Shown in pieces: positions 24,001 to 39,000 of a DNA stretch of 64,000 bases. Positions within the stretch are counted from its first letter, which is position 1; each line of letters opens with the position of its first letter. The DNA lies in contig OZ012689.1 in NCBI GenBank assembly GCA_963942565.1, forward strand, positions 25,371,936 through 25,435,935, read 5' to 3'. Origin of the DNA: Maea johnstoni (Eukaryota; Annelida; Polychaeta; Spionida; Magelonidae). The notes beneath the pieces are model-generated. The model ran no database searches, was not told the DNA's origin, and saw nothing but the letters and a program-made list of their open reading frames with translations. The position numbers were made by a program, and so were the translations under genes.

Positions 24001-27000
24001 TAACCTGTAATAACCCTCTTACCAAGATCCTCAGAGTTAACCCATTCATGCCCATAGTAACCCAAAACCTCCTGCCTATGTTGGCAATACCATCGTGACT
24101 GTACAGGGACTTCTAAAGCCAGGATTTTCATAACAGGATGTCCAAATTGGGATTTCAATAATTGAGTGTCCAAAATTCTTGATTGAAAAAGTAAAAAATC
24201 ATTACACTGATTATGAACATTAACATTCAAAGTGATTATATGCTTAATTCTTCAAGAAATGTCTTTGTTACCATTTTGAAGTTAAACTTTTTAGAAATTC
24301 AACTAGGAATTAGCATTTATAAAAATGCATATATACCAAAATCTAGGGTGTCTTTATACCTAAAATCAGGTATTTCTCATGAACCAGGGAGTCCAAAAGA
24401 CACCCAGACACCCTGCTGGCTAAGACCCTGTCGTGACATAAGCATTTTTGGAAGAATGTTAGAAGAAAAGATTTTGATCAGAACCCAACCCATACCTCCC
24501 TGTCAAATGTTTTGTGAATTTATGACTAATTCCACAGCTATTTATGAATATATCATAAGTCCTGATGACACTTGTTAAGAAGATACCAGGCACATATGCT
24601 CAAACATCTCTAAACATTTTAATGCTATGGTATTGTGAAAATAACATTTGAACAACAATGGTTCAATGTGACATTTGCATTTCTCAAATTAAATACTTTT
24701 ACCAGATGGGTGTTCCCCCCAAAAGGTCAGGAGTTTTGAGGTGCTCTGAGTATGATAAGGTTAACGCAGATGGCTTTAGGAGCCCTCAGTCCTCCAGCGG
24801 TACAGCCACTTCACTTGAAGCAGAATACCTGGCACTTGATACCTCCACCATTATTTGATCTCATACCAGACAGTATGGAGCCAGACAGACTCACACCAAA
24901 AAATACTACTTTTACTTCTAAGGAAGTCAGTGTATCATATAACTTTTCTGATTTTCAATTGAAATTTTTTACACTTAAGACATATTCAGATTGTCCCAGA
25001 AATGCTTATATGGATATCCCTCCACATTTGAAACCATTATAACCATTCTTTTAAATCGAGACTTGAAAATCCATTTAAATCTTTCAAATTGAAATGTGAC
25101 AAAGAAGTCAAATTTCTATATTATATAGTACAGCTAATATTCTTTTCTTGAGTGAGACTGGCATATCAGTTTTGTAGATTAGAACTTTGATGTGTGCAGA
25201 CGAGCCTCCGAGAAAAGAATCAAGGGGATAAAAGTGATGACTTCAGCCTCAGGCTGCATGACCCGTACTTCTAAAGGTCAGGCATTGCTAAGATATATCT
25301 CAAGAGATTGAGAGAGGCTCTGTCTACCCCAACTACACAAGTCTAAAGGAGATCTCCCTGGAATACTGATGAAATATTCGTTATCTGCTTCATCAGCTAG
25401 ACCGGCATTTTCTGTAAGAGTATCAATAGTAGTGAAGGAAGGTATTTGTCATACCATCAATCCTCAGCTGAAAGGGAAAACAGGAAAGAAGGGTGCAGAC
25501 ATATTAACCCAGTAATGCCCACAGAGTCACAGACAGGCCCTATTCAAGCTTTATTATTTTGATATTATCAGAGACTCCAGCTGACCTGGTTTCAGAGGGA
25601 ACTCAGAGCATGATAGTTTGACCCATTCATGCTTAACCCTTATGCTGCTGGGGTCTAAATTGGCCAATACAAAATGATGCAAAAATTCTGGAAAATTACT
25701 GAAACCCTGGCAAATGGGTACTCATCTGAAAGTACTCAACAAGAGCTATCTAATGAATACCAATATGACAGGGTTTAGATGCTTTTCAAAAATCTTTGCG
25801 TCCTTATCCCTAGGAAGGAAGTAGCCTCAGCAACATTGGAAGGATTAAGAGCTTCTCTAAAATTGTTGTCTGGATCTATGATTTTTTGACACAGCTTTGG
25901 AATTAAGAATGATCTTACAAAACATTTTAGGGGAATTATTGGTAGTATTAAGAATAACTTCAAACATTTTTCAAACTTTCTTTTTGCTTTAAAGATTTCA
26001 TCAAAATTGTCAGGCTGTTGTGGGCCGCTGTGAGCATTTATGGGTTAAAGGTTGAAATCCAGTACAAAGTGCAGGTGAGGAGGATAAGTCAATAGTCAAA
26101 TCTTTCCATGCTGGAGGAACTCCACAACTGGTCGTCAGCCACGAGGTTGGCTGGCTGGCGTTTGGGGATTACCTATAGTGGCCTCGCAGTACTGCTCTTT
26201 GGCCACCCCCGCGGCCACGTTAGCCCCGATCAGGACAGAGCAGTGGGCGCCCATCTCCTCCTCAATCAGCTCAGAGATGAGCTTCAGACCGCCGCCCGGA
26301 GCTACGTCAAAACCCTACAGCGCCAAAACTAAGCACATTAAACACGGCTCCTCCTCCTAGGATAGCTGAGAGGAAACAACGACCTGTGAACAGAGAGACA
26401 GGAAGAAGGGGAGGGGACTAAGGGAGGAAAAGGGGAAACGCAGAAGCCGAGAGAGGGGCACTAGATACAGAGGAGTTCAATGAGACAACAAAAATGTGAA
26501 CAAAAAAAGGGAGGATGTCTAGGGTAGGGGTACAATAAGGGTAATTGATATAATGCATGTGGCTCCTCCTTGGAGAAAACAACAAACTAATGTAGAAGAG
26601 AGACAGGAAGAAGGTAGGGGGGGGGGGGGGCTACCTGTGAGTAGCCCCAAGGGGCTAGATAGAAGGCTTGGTTGACATGATATTAGGGGGAAAAGCAGTA
26701 GAATATAGAAGAATGGTGGGTGAGAGGGGACAGAAAGGGGCCAGGAGCTAACAGTTTGAAAGAGGAAACAATACTGCACAATACAGTAAAACAGACACAA
26801 TGGTTGTCACTGAATGAAAGCTTTTCCTTTTCCTCCCAGCTATATAAAGAAGGGAGACACTCAGTTTTAACCCATTCATACAAGTAGCCCTGAAAAGTAC
26901 CCTGATTATGCTTATCTGACATTATCATCTGGGTACATTTTCTGTAATCATTATAGAAAAAATGTTGAAAAGAACCACACTACCTCCTCCAAATATTTTG

Positions 27001-30000
27001 TAAATTGATGCATATTTCCCAAATTATTTTCATAAGTAATATAGATATACACAGCGCTTGTAGAGGATATTTCAGGCATGAATGGGTTAAGATGATTGAC
27101 AGGAGACCTTGCTGACTGGTGACTGGTTTGAGAAATCAACAGACAATCCACACTTTCACCTACATGGAAAACAATGGAAAACATGGAAAACAAAGATGGA
27201 TGATTTTTAGGGTTCGGATGGGGAAAAATAGTTTGAGTCGTTTGATTGGATTTTTTCCCGCAGAATTAGGCGATTTGGGAGGTTTTACTGGCCACATTGA
27301 TGCATCGCTGAAAGCAAAACAAACAATCGCCATTTTTGTATTCTGCATACTTTGTTTGCTAAGTGCATAGTAAGTTCAGAGACATGTGAGCATAATCGAT
27401 GTTACCAAATGTCTGTTGAACGAGTAGGTCTGGATTCGCCATGGACATTAAATTGATTGACCAATTAATTGTCTGAGCACTAGTGATTTCCTGTATGTGA
27501 TACAAAAATGGTAATTATGTAGACAGATGTGTATGTTGGCAGATAGGTATAGAGGTGAAGGGGATAGGTAGTAGTATGCCATGAAGATCCATGTAGGAAA
27601 CATCTATGAAATAAGGAAAGAGCATTAAATTAAAACACCAATAATCTATACTTGTAATAATGTACATCTTCAAACAAAAATATAACCTATACCTCAATAT
27701 TATGTGATATTGAATAAAATGTAGCTTAAAAGATGCTCGCTGTCTTCTACGTTTCAACTAGAAGTTCGATGACTTGGACAACCAGATGAAATTATACTGT
27801 ATGCCAACTTCATCCAAGTTGCTTTCACTTTGTAGATGCGTTTAAATGAGATACATTGAAAAGGAATATGCAAGTAACAAATTATTGAAACTGAAGATAT
27901 TATGTTTGAGTGTCAAATGTGAAATATGAGAAGTTGTATTGAAAGTGCACCTGTTTTTAACGGAAGCTGACCAGGTGTGTCTTACCTTAATTAAAGAGAC
28001 TGCAATTGCATCCTTCTTGATCTTTCCCTTGAGTGACTTGCAGATTCCCCTGACGAACTGGTGAGGTAAGACCCAGACCAGGATATCTGCATCTTTTGCT
28101 GCCTCTAGAACATCTGTCACTGCCACCTGCAAACACAAATTAATTAGTGAAATTAGCACTAAATTAATCCATCCATCCACATGTATACCTAGAGATTTCC
28201 TGCACAAATGCTGTCTGGATCTATGATTGCCTATGAAAATAAAGCTAGAATCAATTGGAGATTCACAAAATATTTGATTGATTTAGGACTGTCATCGATA
28301 CTGCACGCATCGATAAAGCGGCAAGAAATCCTTTCCGATTATCGATACAGGTGAACTTGGATATGACGGACCACTGTACAACAAATTTTTGCATATGATG
28401 GACGATATGCTTGGTCCCAGTCTGATGCATATCAAGTATTCTTCATATGTATACGACAGATTTTGCATATGACGGACCAATTTTCCTGGTCCCATTGAGT
28501 CTGTCATATCCAAGTTCACCTGTATCTTGAACATCCCAAGATATCGCTTCATATGTAAATTGGTTTGGGTAGTATACCCAATGTCATTAAATGTAAATGC
28601 AGATGTCAATGTAAATGCTAGGATGATAGGATCCCACTTTAATATCCTTCTAATATATCAATCTAAACCACATAATCAAATATTTTCATCAATTTCTTAA
28701 GTATCATGACTTATTACAATATATGAAGTTCTGGTTATATGAATATTCTGTGGTCTCCCTTAAAAAATGGGACACCCAAATATTTTACTATTGCCGATTT
28801 TGAGCACCCAGCTTTAAAATTGTGGCTAAGAGCCTGGCTCATACATGATTAAGCATTTATGAAACACCCCATTCACAATGACTGATTGACTGCATGAATC
28901 TTTATTGACTGTACCTACATATGTTATAGTACAACAGGAATCATATATAGCACACAATGCTATTGCTGGTTCATGTGAACCAGATGTGCACACTTTATTA
29001 TCTTATGGTTTAAGCCCCATGTGGTTATAAACAAGACACACCAATTGTCTAGGCCATGGCCGAAACCAGAGTAGGGTATGTTGTTGTGCACTAGGAACAT
29101 TTTCAAGCTGTGTATGTGAAGCAAAGCTTTTATCAGATTCACAATTTTGATAAATGATCTTAAATCTATTTTCAATAGGAGCAATGATTCAATCTCATTT
29201 ACTCTAACTAAAAGCAAGGTCGATTCTGAAATCCTACAAAGATGGCCTCAGGTGTGGTTAATCATCAGAAGGATACCTGAGTAAGGATTCCTCAGATATG
29301 TCACCAGGAAAATGGAGACTGTACTACAGACAATAAAATTGGGGAAGTGGAGAAAATTTAACTGCAATTTAATATGTTTGGTGACATTTCTAAGTCAAAA
29401 AATTTAATATTTCAACAACAGAGGTAGAATTAATGCTGATAATTAGTACTGAACAATATGAAGTCACTGAACCATAACTACAAGTACTAAGTGCCCCTGT
29501 TTAGATAGATAGATGCTGGCCAAGAATTCAGATATCTATATACATACATAGATGCATGTATGTGTGTGTATATGTGTGTGTGTCTATGTGCGTGCATGTG
29601 CCTTGTGAGCATGCATTTTTTTCCCCCTTAAATTTGTCATGTGTTTCTCTAATGTACATTAGCTTTACCAGATGTGCTTTGTCTGATTACAATCATATTT
29701 AACTTGCCAGAGTAGGGTGACCACACAGAGCCAGCAATAGTTGGGCTTTAGCAAACCAACCTAAGTATCACAATTCACAACTACAATTTAACCCACATCA
29801 TGAGCAATCTTGCAAAACCCATGCACACCCCAGTTTTCCAATAACAAAACACTTGAGTAGGTCTTGACAAGCAGCCAGTACTGAGGAGGGCTTCATGGTT
29901 GAAACATCTACTAATAAAAGTTTACAGGCACACCCAAAAGTCTCATCTCTTATATCTATATCCACTCTGGGTGTCCTAGTTTAGGCGCAATACCTTCTTT

Positions 30001-33000
30001 ATTTTCCACTCACATCCGTAGATGAGGTAAAATGCTGTGACTCAGCAAACCTGGACAATCTTGACTTTTTATTTGTTTAGGAGACGTTGATATACTAAAT
30101 GATAGCAAGCTTATAGGGCGGTTTCGGATTGCATGTGATTTTACTCCTAGGCTAGAGGTTTTGACCACTTTTTTAAAAAACTTTTTGCATTCATAAGTTT
30201 TGGAATATACCTAAGTTCTTGTCTCTTATCTTATGATTTGTGCAGTTTCAGTCTGACACTGCATATAGCCACAGCAGACTTAATGTTCATCTCAAAATGG
30301 GTGTGAGAGGGCATACAGTCAGTGGCAATGTCCTAGACCACTCTGCTATCGGGACAATTAAGCCCTTGGAAATGGAATAAATTGTTGTACGTTATTTCGG
30401 AAACTTAACGCCCCCTATATTTTCAGTACCAATGGCTCCCATAAGCAGTACTGCAGTAGTGTTCAGAAGCGGTCTCAATTTTCAAGATCGATCATCGGTC
30501 CATCTGAACGACTGATGATCGATTAATAATCAAAGTTGTATATGTGCAGTTTTCCTTTGGCAGTCTTGGCTTGTTCAAGGGGACTTGGCTCCATCTTTGT
30601 AAAGGAGCTAATCTAACTCTCTTTAAATACCCCTTGAACCCCTTAGTTTTACTTGTTACATTACTGCTTGATATTAATTAAGATTTTGCAGGCTTTAGTG
30701 GAGTCTCTCACTTGATCAATAGGCTATTTCTAGATACAATTAATTTTTTTCAAAAAAGGTAAAAAATAATCGATCTTATGAAATTGCAAGCGATCATCAA
30801 AATCAGAGGTTGAATAAGCGATTAATTGGACAATCCCTAATAAGCAGTAGCCCAGCACGTATGCTAGCAATACCACGAGGTGGAAGTCAAGCCCAGAGCC
30901 AGTGAGTCTTGTTGTATACATGAACACACTGTAGGCTCACCCCCCCCTCTCACAAACCCCAGGCAGGCAGCGACCTCAGCAGAGCAGCTCTGGGGATCCT
31001 ACTGCCAAGAAGGTCTATCTGTGTCAGGTTATTTTGACTGCAGAAAAGTGTCTTAGAATGTTTTCTATGTACCTCTGGTTTGTAAGTAGGGCAGGCAGCA
31101 CAGTGGAGGGGTAAGGTACCGAGTGGTGTTGTCCTTGCTAATTCTGAAGGTCAAACGTTCGCTCCCCTGGCAGGTGTCGGTATCTCAGTTACTGCCACCG
31201 CTCTTTCAACCAAAAAAAGGCCTTCAGAATCCAAAATAGCTGCAGCAGGGTCTTCTTGGGAGACAAGTGTAGTCACTGAGGACTAACTCTGTCGTTACAT
31301 AACAGTAACTTCCCATATTGTTTTCCCCTTCAAGCTGTAGATTCAGAGTGGTTTATTAGACTTTGCTTGGCACCCTTCACAAATCAAACTAAAATAACCA
31401 CTGTTCAATACTACTGGCTGGAGATGATCCTTTGATTATAAGAGGGAACCTGTTTCTATTTCTAATTATGTTTATCTCAACAAAATATCTAACTCATAAT
31501 ATCTTCGTGATAATAATATAAGCAAACAGGCCGGTTTTTCTATGACAAAAAACAACTACAACACATTTTGAGAGATGATCATCATAAAATATCCTGCAAC
31601 CCCACACCCCCCTTTATTCTATCTGTTTTTGTAAATTGTGTATCACTCCATGTCTCCATCATAGAACCACCGAGTCAGACAGCTTTTGAAAGAGAACTCT
31701 ATAGGCAAGTATGGGTTAACCCATTAATGCTCACAGCGGCCGAAACAGGCCTGACGATTTTGGATATATTTTTCTAACAAGGTATTTTTTTGGAAAATAT
31801 TTGAAGGAGAAATGTTAACTAGAGGTCAAACGACAACTCTCCTTCAAATATTTTGATAATTTTTGCTTTATTCCCGAGTTATTTACAAAAGTACGAAAGT
31901 AGCAGACTATACTTTCTAGAGAAACTTTGAGTGTGAATGGGTTAATATATATCAGACTGTTCTTGAATGGCCAAGTAGGGCTATGTCATCTGTCATTCCT
32001 TCTACACACATGAGACCTGCAGCCCATATTGCAAAATTGATTCTTCAGCAAACCCTCCCCCTCCCCTCTTCATTGCACATCAGGAAAGGATTTTACAACC
32101 AAGTTAAATCTAGATTATTCAAACTAGTTATCTTACAGTCTAGACTGCTTAGTGGATATAATGTTATTGAAAACCCATCACTATACATTTATAACAACCA
32201 AGGGTTTAAACTAGGGCTGTCATTGATAAGAAATATTTATCGATTCGATAGTCAACAAAATCATTACCGATACGCTACTTCGAGGGTTGTAGTTTGCGTG
32301 TGGGGTGATTTTTTGACCTATTGATCATTGCCCTAACACATACACATTCATCTGTGTGAATTCAAGGATAAATGGAATGGACGCACACAGTTTATGTGTT
32401 GTTCAAGCCGTGTTTTCCTTAAAAATAGTTTATTTACCTAATTTGCATATGAATCGATATGTTGTGCCTTCTTTGATATCGATAAGGTTTTTTGTCGATT
32501 CATCGATATGGGCGTTATCAATGACGGCCCTAGTTTAAACCTCAACAAAGTAGTCCCAGGAGCATCAAGGAAAGCTGTGGGCTACAGGAATCAAACTAAT
32601 CTCAAGGTCTGCTAAAGGTCCAACATTATATGTACCATATATTATCTTCTGTAGTGTACAAACTGAATAGGAACAGTGAAGGGAACTCACCGAACCGTGA
32701 AATCCCACCATTAAATGTAGCTATTTCTAGCTAGACAGTTCATTAAATGGTAATAGAAAAATCGATTCCACAGAGCGTGACCTCACTGACCAATAAACAT
32801 AGGCCACAGTAAGGCACAGGGTTCAGACTCAGGGTAATTACATAGATAATCATACTGGCTCTGACTGCAGACACTAGTTTGGCCATTCAAGTTTCATCCT
32901 CTCATCAAGGACTTGACTTGAGGCAAGTGAAATTCAACTCTAGTGTTCCATAAATGGAAAGCTTAAAACCTTGTATCATAAATACTAAGATATCTAAGTG

Positions 33001-36000
33001 TAAGTTTATTGCCTAAACTGTACATGTACTGATTACATAAGATCATATAAAAATATTACTAAGTTGATTCAGCCAAGAAGAAAATAAGATATTTGAGTTT
33101 TCTTTTCTAAAAGTCTTAGTATTTTATCACACTATCTTATAATGCATATAGTTATAAGTTCAAAATTATCTTTGTGCACACAAATTGACCAGTAGATTTA
33201 TGTTAAATATTATAGCAATACTTGAGATAATTGCAGGTTTTCTCAATTATTTGCAAGAAATCAAATAAACCTGGGCAAAGTATTTGTTCACTTGCCATTC
33301 AACAAATAGTTTAACAACACTGATCCAGGTCAAGTTCTCAGCAGGGTGACAGTGATATAATTCTTCAGTTGCCTGGACCGACAGCCCAATTTAAATTGAT
33401 GTTCCCTAGAAAACACTACTGACCTGTTACAGGCTGAGACACATCTCTACACTCCCACACTACCTGTTTTAGATGCAACATATGAAGCACCCTAGGACAC
33501 TACTTCAACATACCATGAATTTTTGATATTGAATATATATCTATTGACGTTATCTGAATGTCTTACTGTTTCCTTCCACAAAGTGTTTTGACAATCAATA
33601 ATTTATGATGGGCCACTTTGGTCATTGAGTTTTGAATTTTTTAAACTCTTTTTTTTTTGAATACAATACTGTGTAGTGTGTACTTACCACATTCTCTGGT
33701 AGCTTAAAGCCGGGGAGGTATTTGACGTTTTCATGGTCTTGGTTGATGATCTCTGAGAGTTTGCGCCCATCGACCATTTCCTCATACACATACATGTTGA
33801 CTGTTTGGTCGAATGTCTCTGGTGCATTCTTCACATTGTTGCCTACAATTTTGGCAATCACAGAACCCCTGAAAAATAATATAAAACATATAAGTAATTC
33901 ATTCAATTCAACAATCTCTGCAAAACCATTTGATATAACACATCTGGGTCATAGCCAGGATTTTCAATGTGGGTGCTCAAAATGGGACCATCGCCAAAGT
34001 TTTGGGTGCATATCTTATAGGGAGACTATATCTTCATATTACAACCATGAGAGCACATATAAAATTTATGAAAATGTATGGCACCTTTGAATGATCATAT
34101 TGATGTCCTTTCATTTACAATAAAATTAAAATATAATATATTGGTTGAAATGATGCCCAGACACCCTGCTGGCTAAGGCCCTGTGAATGGTCTTAGCCAG
34201 CAGGGCGTCTGGGTGTCTTTTTGGACACTAAAACCCTTAAAAAGCACCTCTCATGACACCCATTTTTTGTAAGGAATTTCTTAAAATGGCAATTTCAAGC
34301 ATATACTTTGACTTTTTTTCCTCTCCATGTAATTCCCCATGATATTCTATCATGCCTTATTTTAATAAATTTATACATGTTTATGGTTGAAATCTGAGAA
34401 TATTGTGGTACCCCCTAAAAATTTGGACGACAAAAAATTCAACAATTGCCAATTTTAGGCACCCAGTTTCTAAATCCTGGCTAAGTCCCTGCCTGTGACA
34501 CATATTGTTTTACTTATAAATACCTCCAATAGCATTTCCATCCAAATAAACCTTTCCCATCTGCACCTCTTAAGCTTACACAACTCTTACATATAAATAG
34601 AAATCTCTTGACAACTCAACAGTATTTTGTGGACTATTTAATTGGGTGCAAGTACCCCTTCGGCCTTGGGAGTATTAATCCCTCTTAAAATATCTTTCAA
34701 ATATTGCTCTATATATATTTGATGAGTTGTGTTCTACATTGTCAGGCCATGTGTGCACTCCAGTGGCAAATGGTTGAACACGTACCATCGCTATATTTCC
34801 ATGATTTAGCATACGCCTGACTAGGTATAAGATAAGACCTCAATTCTATCAACATTTAATAAGTGCAGTGAGCAGATCTATATGAGTTAAACCACCGGCA
34901 TTATCCAGACAGGGTGTCCAACATTCCAATGATTGCATCCAGGGTCTTAGCTAGGATTTCAAAAATGCCTGTCCAAAACAGCAATTTCAAAATTTCTGCC
35001 CATCCAGATTTAGTTACTAATCTACTTCAAATACTTATACCAGCTACAATTAATAGCCTAGTGTACATATCAAAAAGGGTAATTTACATTTCAGCATGAT
35101 GTCTTAGAAGATGGTTTGTTAGGAAAATATTTGCCTGTCCAAACAGGATGTTTTTGGGAAACTACCTGTCCAAAAGGCAGGTAGGACGGGTCCTGGCTAA
35201 GTCTCTGGTTGCATCAGCAGGCAACAAAAATGCTACAGGACAAAATCTCTTTTAGCATTGTAATATGGGCGAATTTTCTGGGAAGATGGTCAATTGAGGC
35301 TACAAGCTAGTTAATAGGTACACGTACCGCATTCCTCCATTTTTAAAGGGCACATCTGGGTAACAGGTTTGGAAAGAATATTATTTTGGGACTGTGCAGG
35401 TAAACAGATTAATATGGCATATTATTTTTGAAAGCGTTTCCTTTTAAAAACATGTGGACCTCAACTATTGTTATTGTTCATTGGCTGATCCTTGTCTTTA
35501 TTATTTATGATACAATGACACCACTGTCAGACAGCTAAGTCTAGATAGCTCTTACCGTACAGTAGTAAAGTTTTTAACCCATTCATGCCTGAAGTGCCCA
35601 CAGACAACCAGACAATAATTTTGGCGACAAGTCATCAGGACCCACCGTACAACTCTCCTTCAATTATTTTGTTAATCTAAGTTAAATTTATAAGTTATTT
35701 ACTTAAGTATATTGTCCTGTACACACTTGTCTAGAAAGTCAACATGCATTCAGTTGGGTTAACCCACTTTAATATTATAAAAGTTCCAAGGCAGTCTCAC
35801 ACATATATGCACCGAAATATATATCATCAAATTGATAAACTGTTAAAATATAGCTCAGATGTATGTATCTATTTGCAAATAATGAGTAAGTTTATAAGGG
35901 TACTTTGGCATCGGGGTCTTAGCCAGGATTTAGGAACTGAGTGCCCAAAATTGCCCATTGTAAAATATTTGGGTACACATTCTATTTTTATAAGGCATGA

Positions 36001-39000
36001 TATCCCCATGAATATAAAATCTCATAGGATTGAACTTGGGTGAGAAAAATTCAATCATATATATGAAAAGGACATTTTGAAAATTGCGCACAAATAAATT
36101 TGGGCATCCTAAGGAGTGCTTTCTGAGGATTTGTGTGTCCAAATGACACCCAGACTGTTTAGACTTTTTGCTTGGCATCTAAAAATGGGTTGACCTTAAA
36201 GACAGTTGACATGCTAATCTACCATCATAAATAAGCTGTGATGAGGTATGAAAGACACGTTTATTTAAACAGCATTTGATAACCTCTGAAACAAGGTCTC
36301 CGTTAACTCACTAATGCCCAGATGTCGATTTAAACATTGTCCTCTGGATATTTATGACTTTTAAAGATACACAAGGAACACAATATCAATTCACAAAAAT
36401 ACTTGAAAGGAGAAATTTTGTAGGCTGATTTCTATAAAATGCTTTTGTCTGTGAGATATTACCAAAATGATGAGCACCACAGGCATGAATGGGTTAACCT
36501 GTCCCATTAACTAGGGTCAGGTTAAAAACACTTGAGGTTTGCAGTGATCAAATTATGCTCCCCCACAAAATATGGCCTGGTTGCTCTGATACCTATAAAA
36601 CATTTTGGAAATTATACACAGCATGAGTTTAGAAAGTACTTGTCTTGAGAGTATTGATATCGTTGTTTGAACTCTGTTTGACACTTCCCCATTTAAAATT
36701 TTCCAAAATGAAAAAATAATTTGCTAATTAACATATCTATATCAGAATGTCACTGAAAAAAACAACTTTTTGAGAGCTTTGAGGGGGATAAATGTGTTAA
36801 GCGACAATTTTCTCTGATTCTGTCTACTGACAGGGCTGTCCAAGGACAAAACGCCTGTCACACACTTTGAAACTTCTGCCACAAAATACTATTTCTACCT
36901 ATTACTCCGAGGTGACAAAAGATCATTAAACATTTTCTGCCAGGGTTAGTGGACAACCAGTTCCCAAGAAGACTAAACAGAAGCTGAACATGGATGTACC
37001 ATTATGTACACAGGTTCCTGATGTTCTTAAACTATTGAGAAAGCAGTTTTAATTCTGTAGCCTTATTCTTCAAGTCTTAACTGCTTAGGTTTAGTGAAAA
37101 TTCGATTCATATGTCTGTTACATAAGGAAAATGTCACTTTAATGGGAGGATGGTTTGACACAAAGTCGATTTGTTGATACTTCAATGAAGCATATGAAAC
37201 CCACTGACCAGTTGTTATACAGCATTCCACTTCCACTTTGGATTATTAAAATTTTGATAATCCGTATCCAGCATCGAACCTACTCGTCGTCAACATATTC
37301 AGCAGGTGCTCCCATGAGTGTATACCTTATATCGATTGATTCATGGAAGCGATCCTGTAAGATCTTTGGAAATTTGCTTGTTGCACACTCTCACATTAAG
37401 TTTGAGTGTCGCAATATTGAGAACTCATTTAAGTCATGGCTCAAAAAAGATAGCTTGCACAGGCCTGACTAAGGGCCAAGACAAGTACCTCCAGTGGCTC
37501 TGGACACAGTGAGGAAATTATATGGTTGCCCAGTGGTCGGTATTGACCATGAATATTTTTGGGCGTCCTATGTACAAGGGAAATAAGGTGGTACATAGTT
37601 GCTTAAGGGAGCACTAAAGAAGGGGGTTCATTTTAGGTTACAGAAGAGATGTCATCGATAGTCAACAAATCGACATTTTAAATTTGTCCATTAAATCGAA
37701 TCGAATGGTTGGGTATCAAATCGAAATAATCAATATTCTGTAACACAAAAATGGCATATGATTATTAATAAAAAAAACACTTTTCCCAGACATTTTCCTG
37801 TTAAACTAACACAAAGTGACCCCCTGACTAAATATTGAAGCATTTTCTATGGTTTTTGACAGAGAAATAGGAAGGAATGGTGTACTTTCCTCAGGCAAAA
37901 AAGGGATATCAATGACATCCCTATAAATAATTGTGCCCTACGAGCATGTTACGGTGTATTGAATTGAATTGAAAAATATATCAATTAACCCTTATCCTGC
38001 TGTAAAAGCCATGAGCACTGCTGCACACCACAACTATTGTTGTGGTTAGCAGGATAAGGGTTAATCGAATCGATAAAATTTCATGTCAATGACATCACTA
38101 GGTTACAGTAGCATTTCAACAAAGACACATTATATAGGTTGAAGATATTCAAAGGGTTCTCTACTAAAAATCTGGGTCTGCCAACAATAAAGCCAAGGAT
38201 ACTGGCTGTTAAAGGTTATATTGTATATTTTCTAGTTGAAGTTAGTTGAAGTTTCTACACTGACCACACAACACATCTCTATATTAATAGCAGGTTCCAA
38301 ATTTTGTGACCGTAACTCCTCCGAAACGGCTGCAAGCCTGATGCTGATTAGTGGGGGGCTGAAGTTTTGCGATAGCTAGGTTTGAAATAAAAATAACTTA
38401 CAAAAATGTTTTTTGTGAATTTTTTTTTGTTTTGAATGAAGATCTAAACTAAACTTAGCATGATCAGATTGTTGCAACATTTTGGATTGTGCAACAATCA
38501 TAGAACAATATCATTTAATATTGTTGGAAGTAGTATAATTCTAAGCTAGTTTGTTAGGTATCCATATCACAAGATCAGCTCAATGATGGGCACAGATCCT
38601 CACTCTGAGGATTGTTATTGCAAATTTCATAAGGAGTGTTTAGGAACAGTAGTGCATTCAAGCAAGAAAAGACACTTATAGACTGACCATATCATGTGAT
38701 CAACTGGCATGGACTTAGCCAGGACCTGTCCTACCTGTCTTTTGGACAGGTAGTTTCCTGAAAACCTCCTGTTTGGACAGACAAAAATTTCTATGAAGAT
38801 TTTTAAATTTTGACTTTTGGGGTGTAATAGCCAAATATTTTCCTAACAAACCATCTTCTATGACATAGCTGAAGTGTAAATTGCCCTTTTTGATACAATA
38901 GACTATTAATTATAGCTGGTATAAGGATTTGAAGTAGATTTATAGTACTTAGCTATCTGGACGGGCATAAATTTTGAATGTGCTGTTTTGGACAGGCATT

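Larger units (their letters stand above)
23513..26172 (-). other. GPD1 intron between exons 4a and 4b
   Basis: Holds family D, and nested A-in-B elements; remainder unremarkable. Confidence 0.8.
28127..33687 (-). other. GPD1 intron 2
   Basis: 5.6 kb with TA-flanked, hAT-type and family B MITEs and a possible SINE. 29470-29610 is GT/AT-rich simple sequence. Confidence 0.85.

Noticed and set aside
26108-26332. Plus-strand ORF at 26.1 kb
   Set aside because: Antisense of GPD1 exon 4a, which has matching splice sites and family sequence.
37155-37472. 105-aa plus-strand ORF in GPD1 intron 1
   Set aside because: No recognisable domain, no splice context and ordinary intronic composition.
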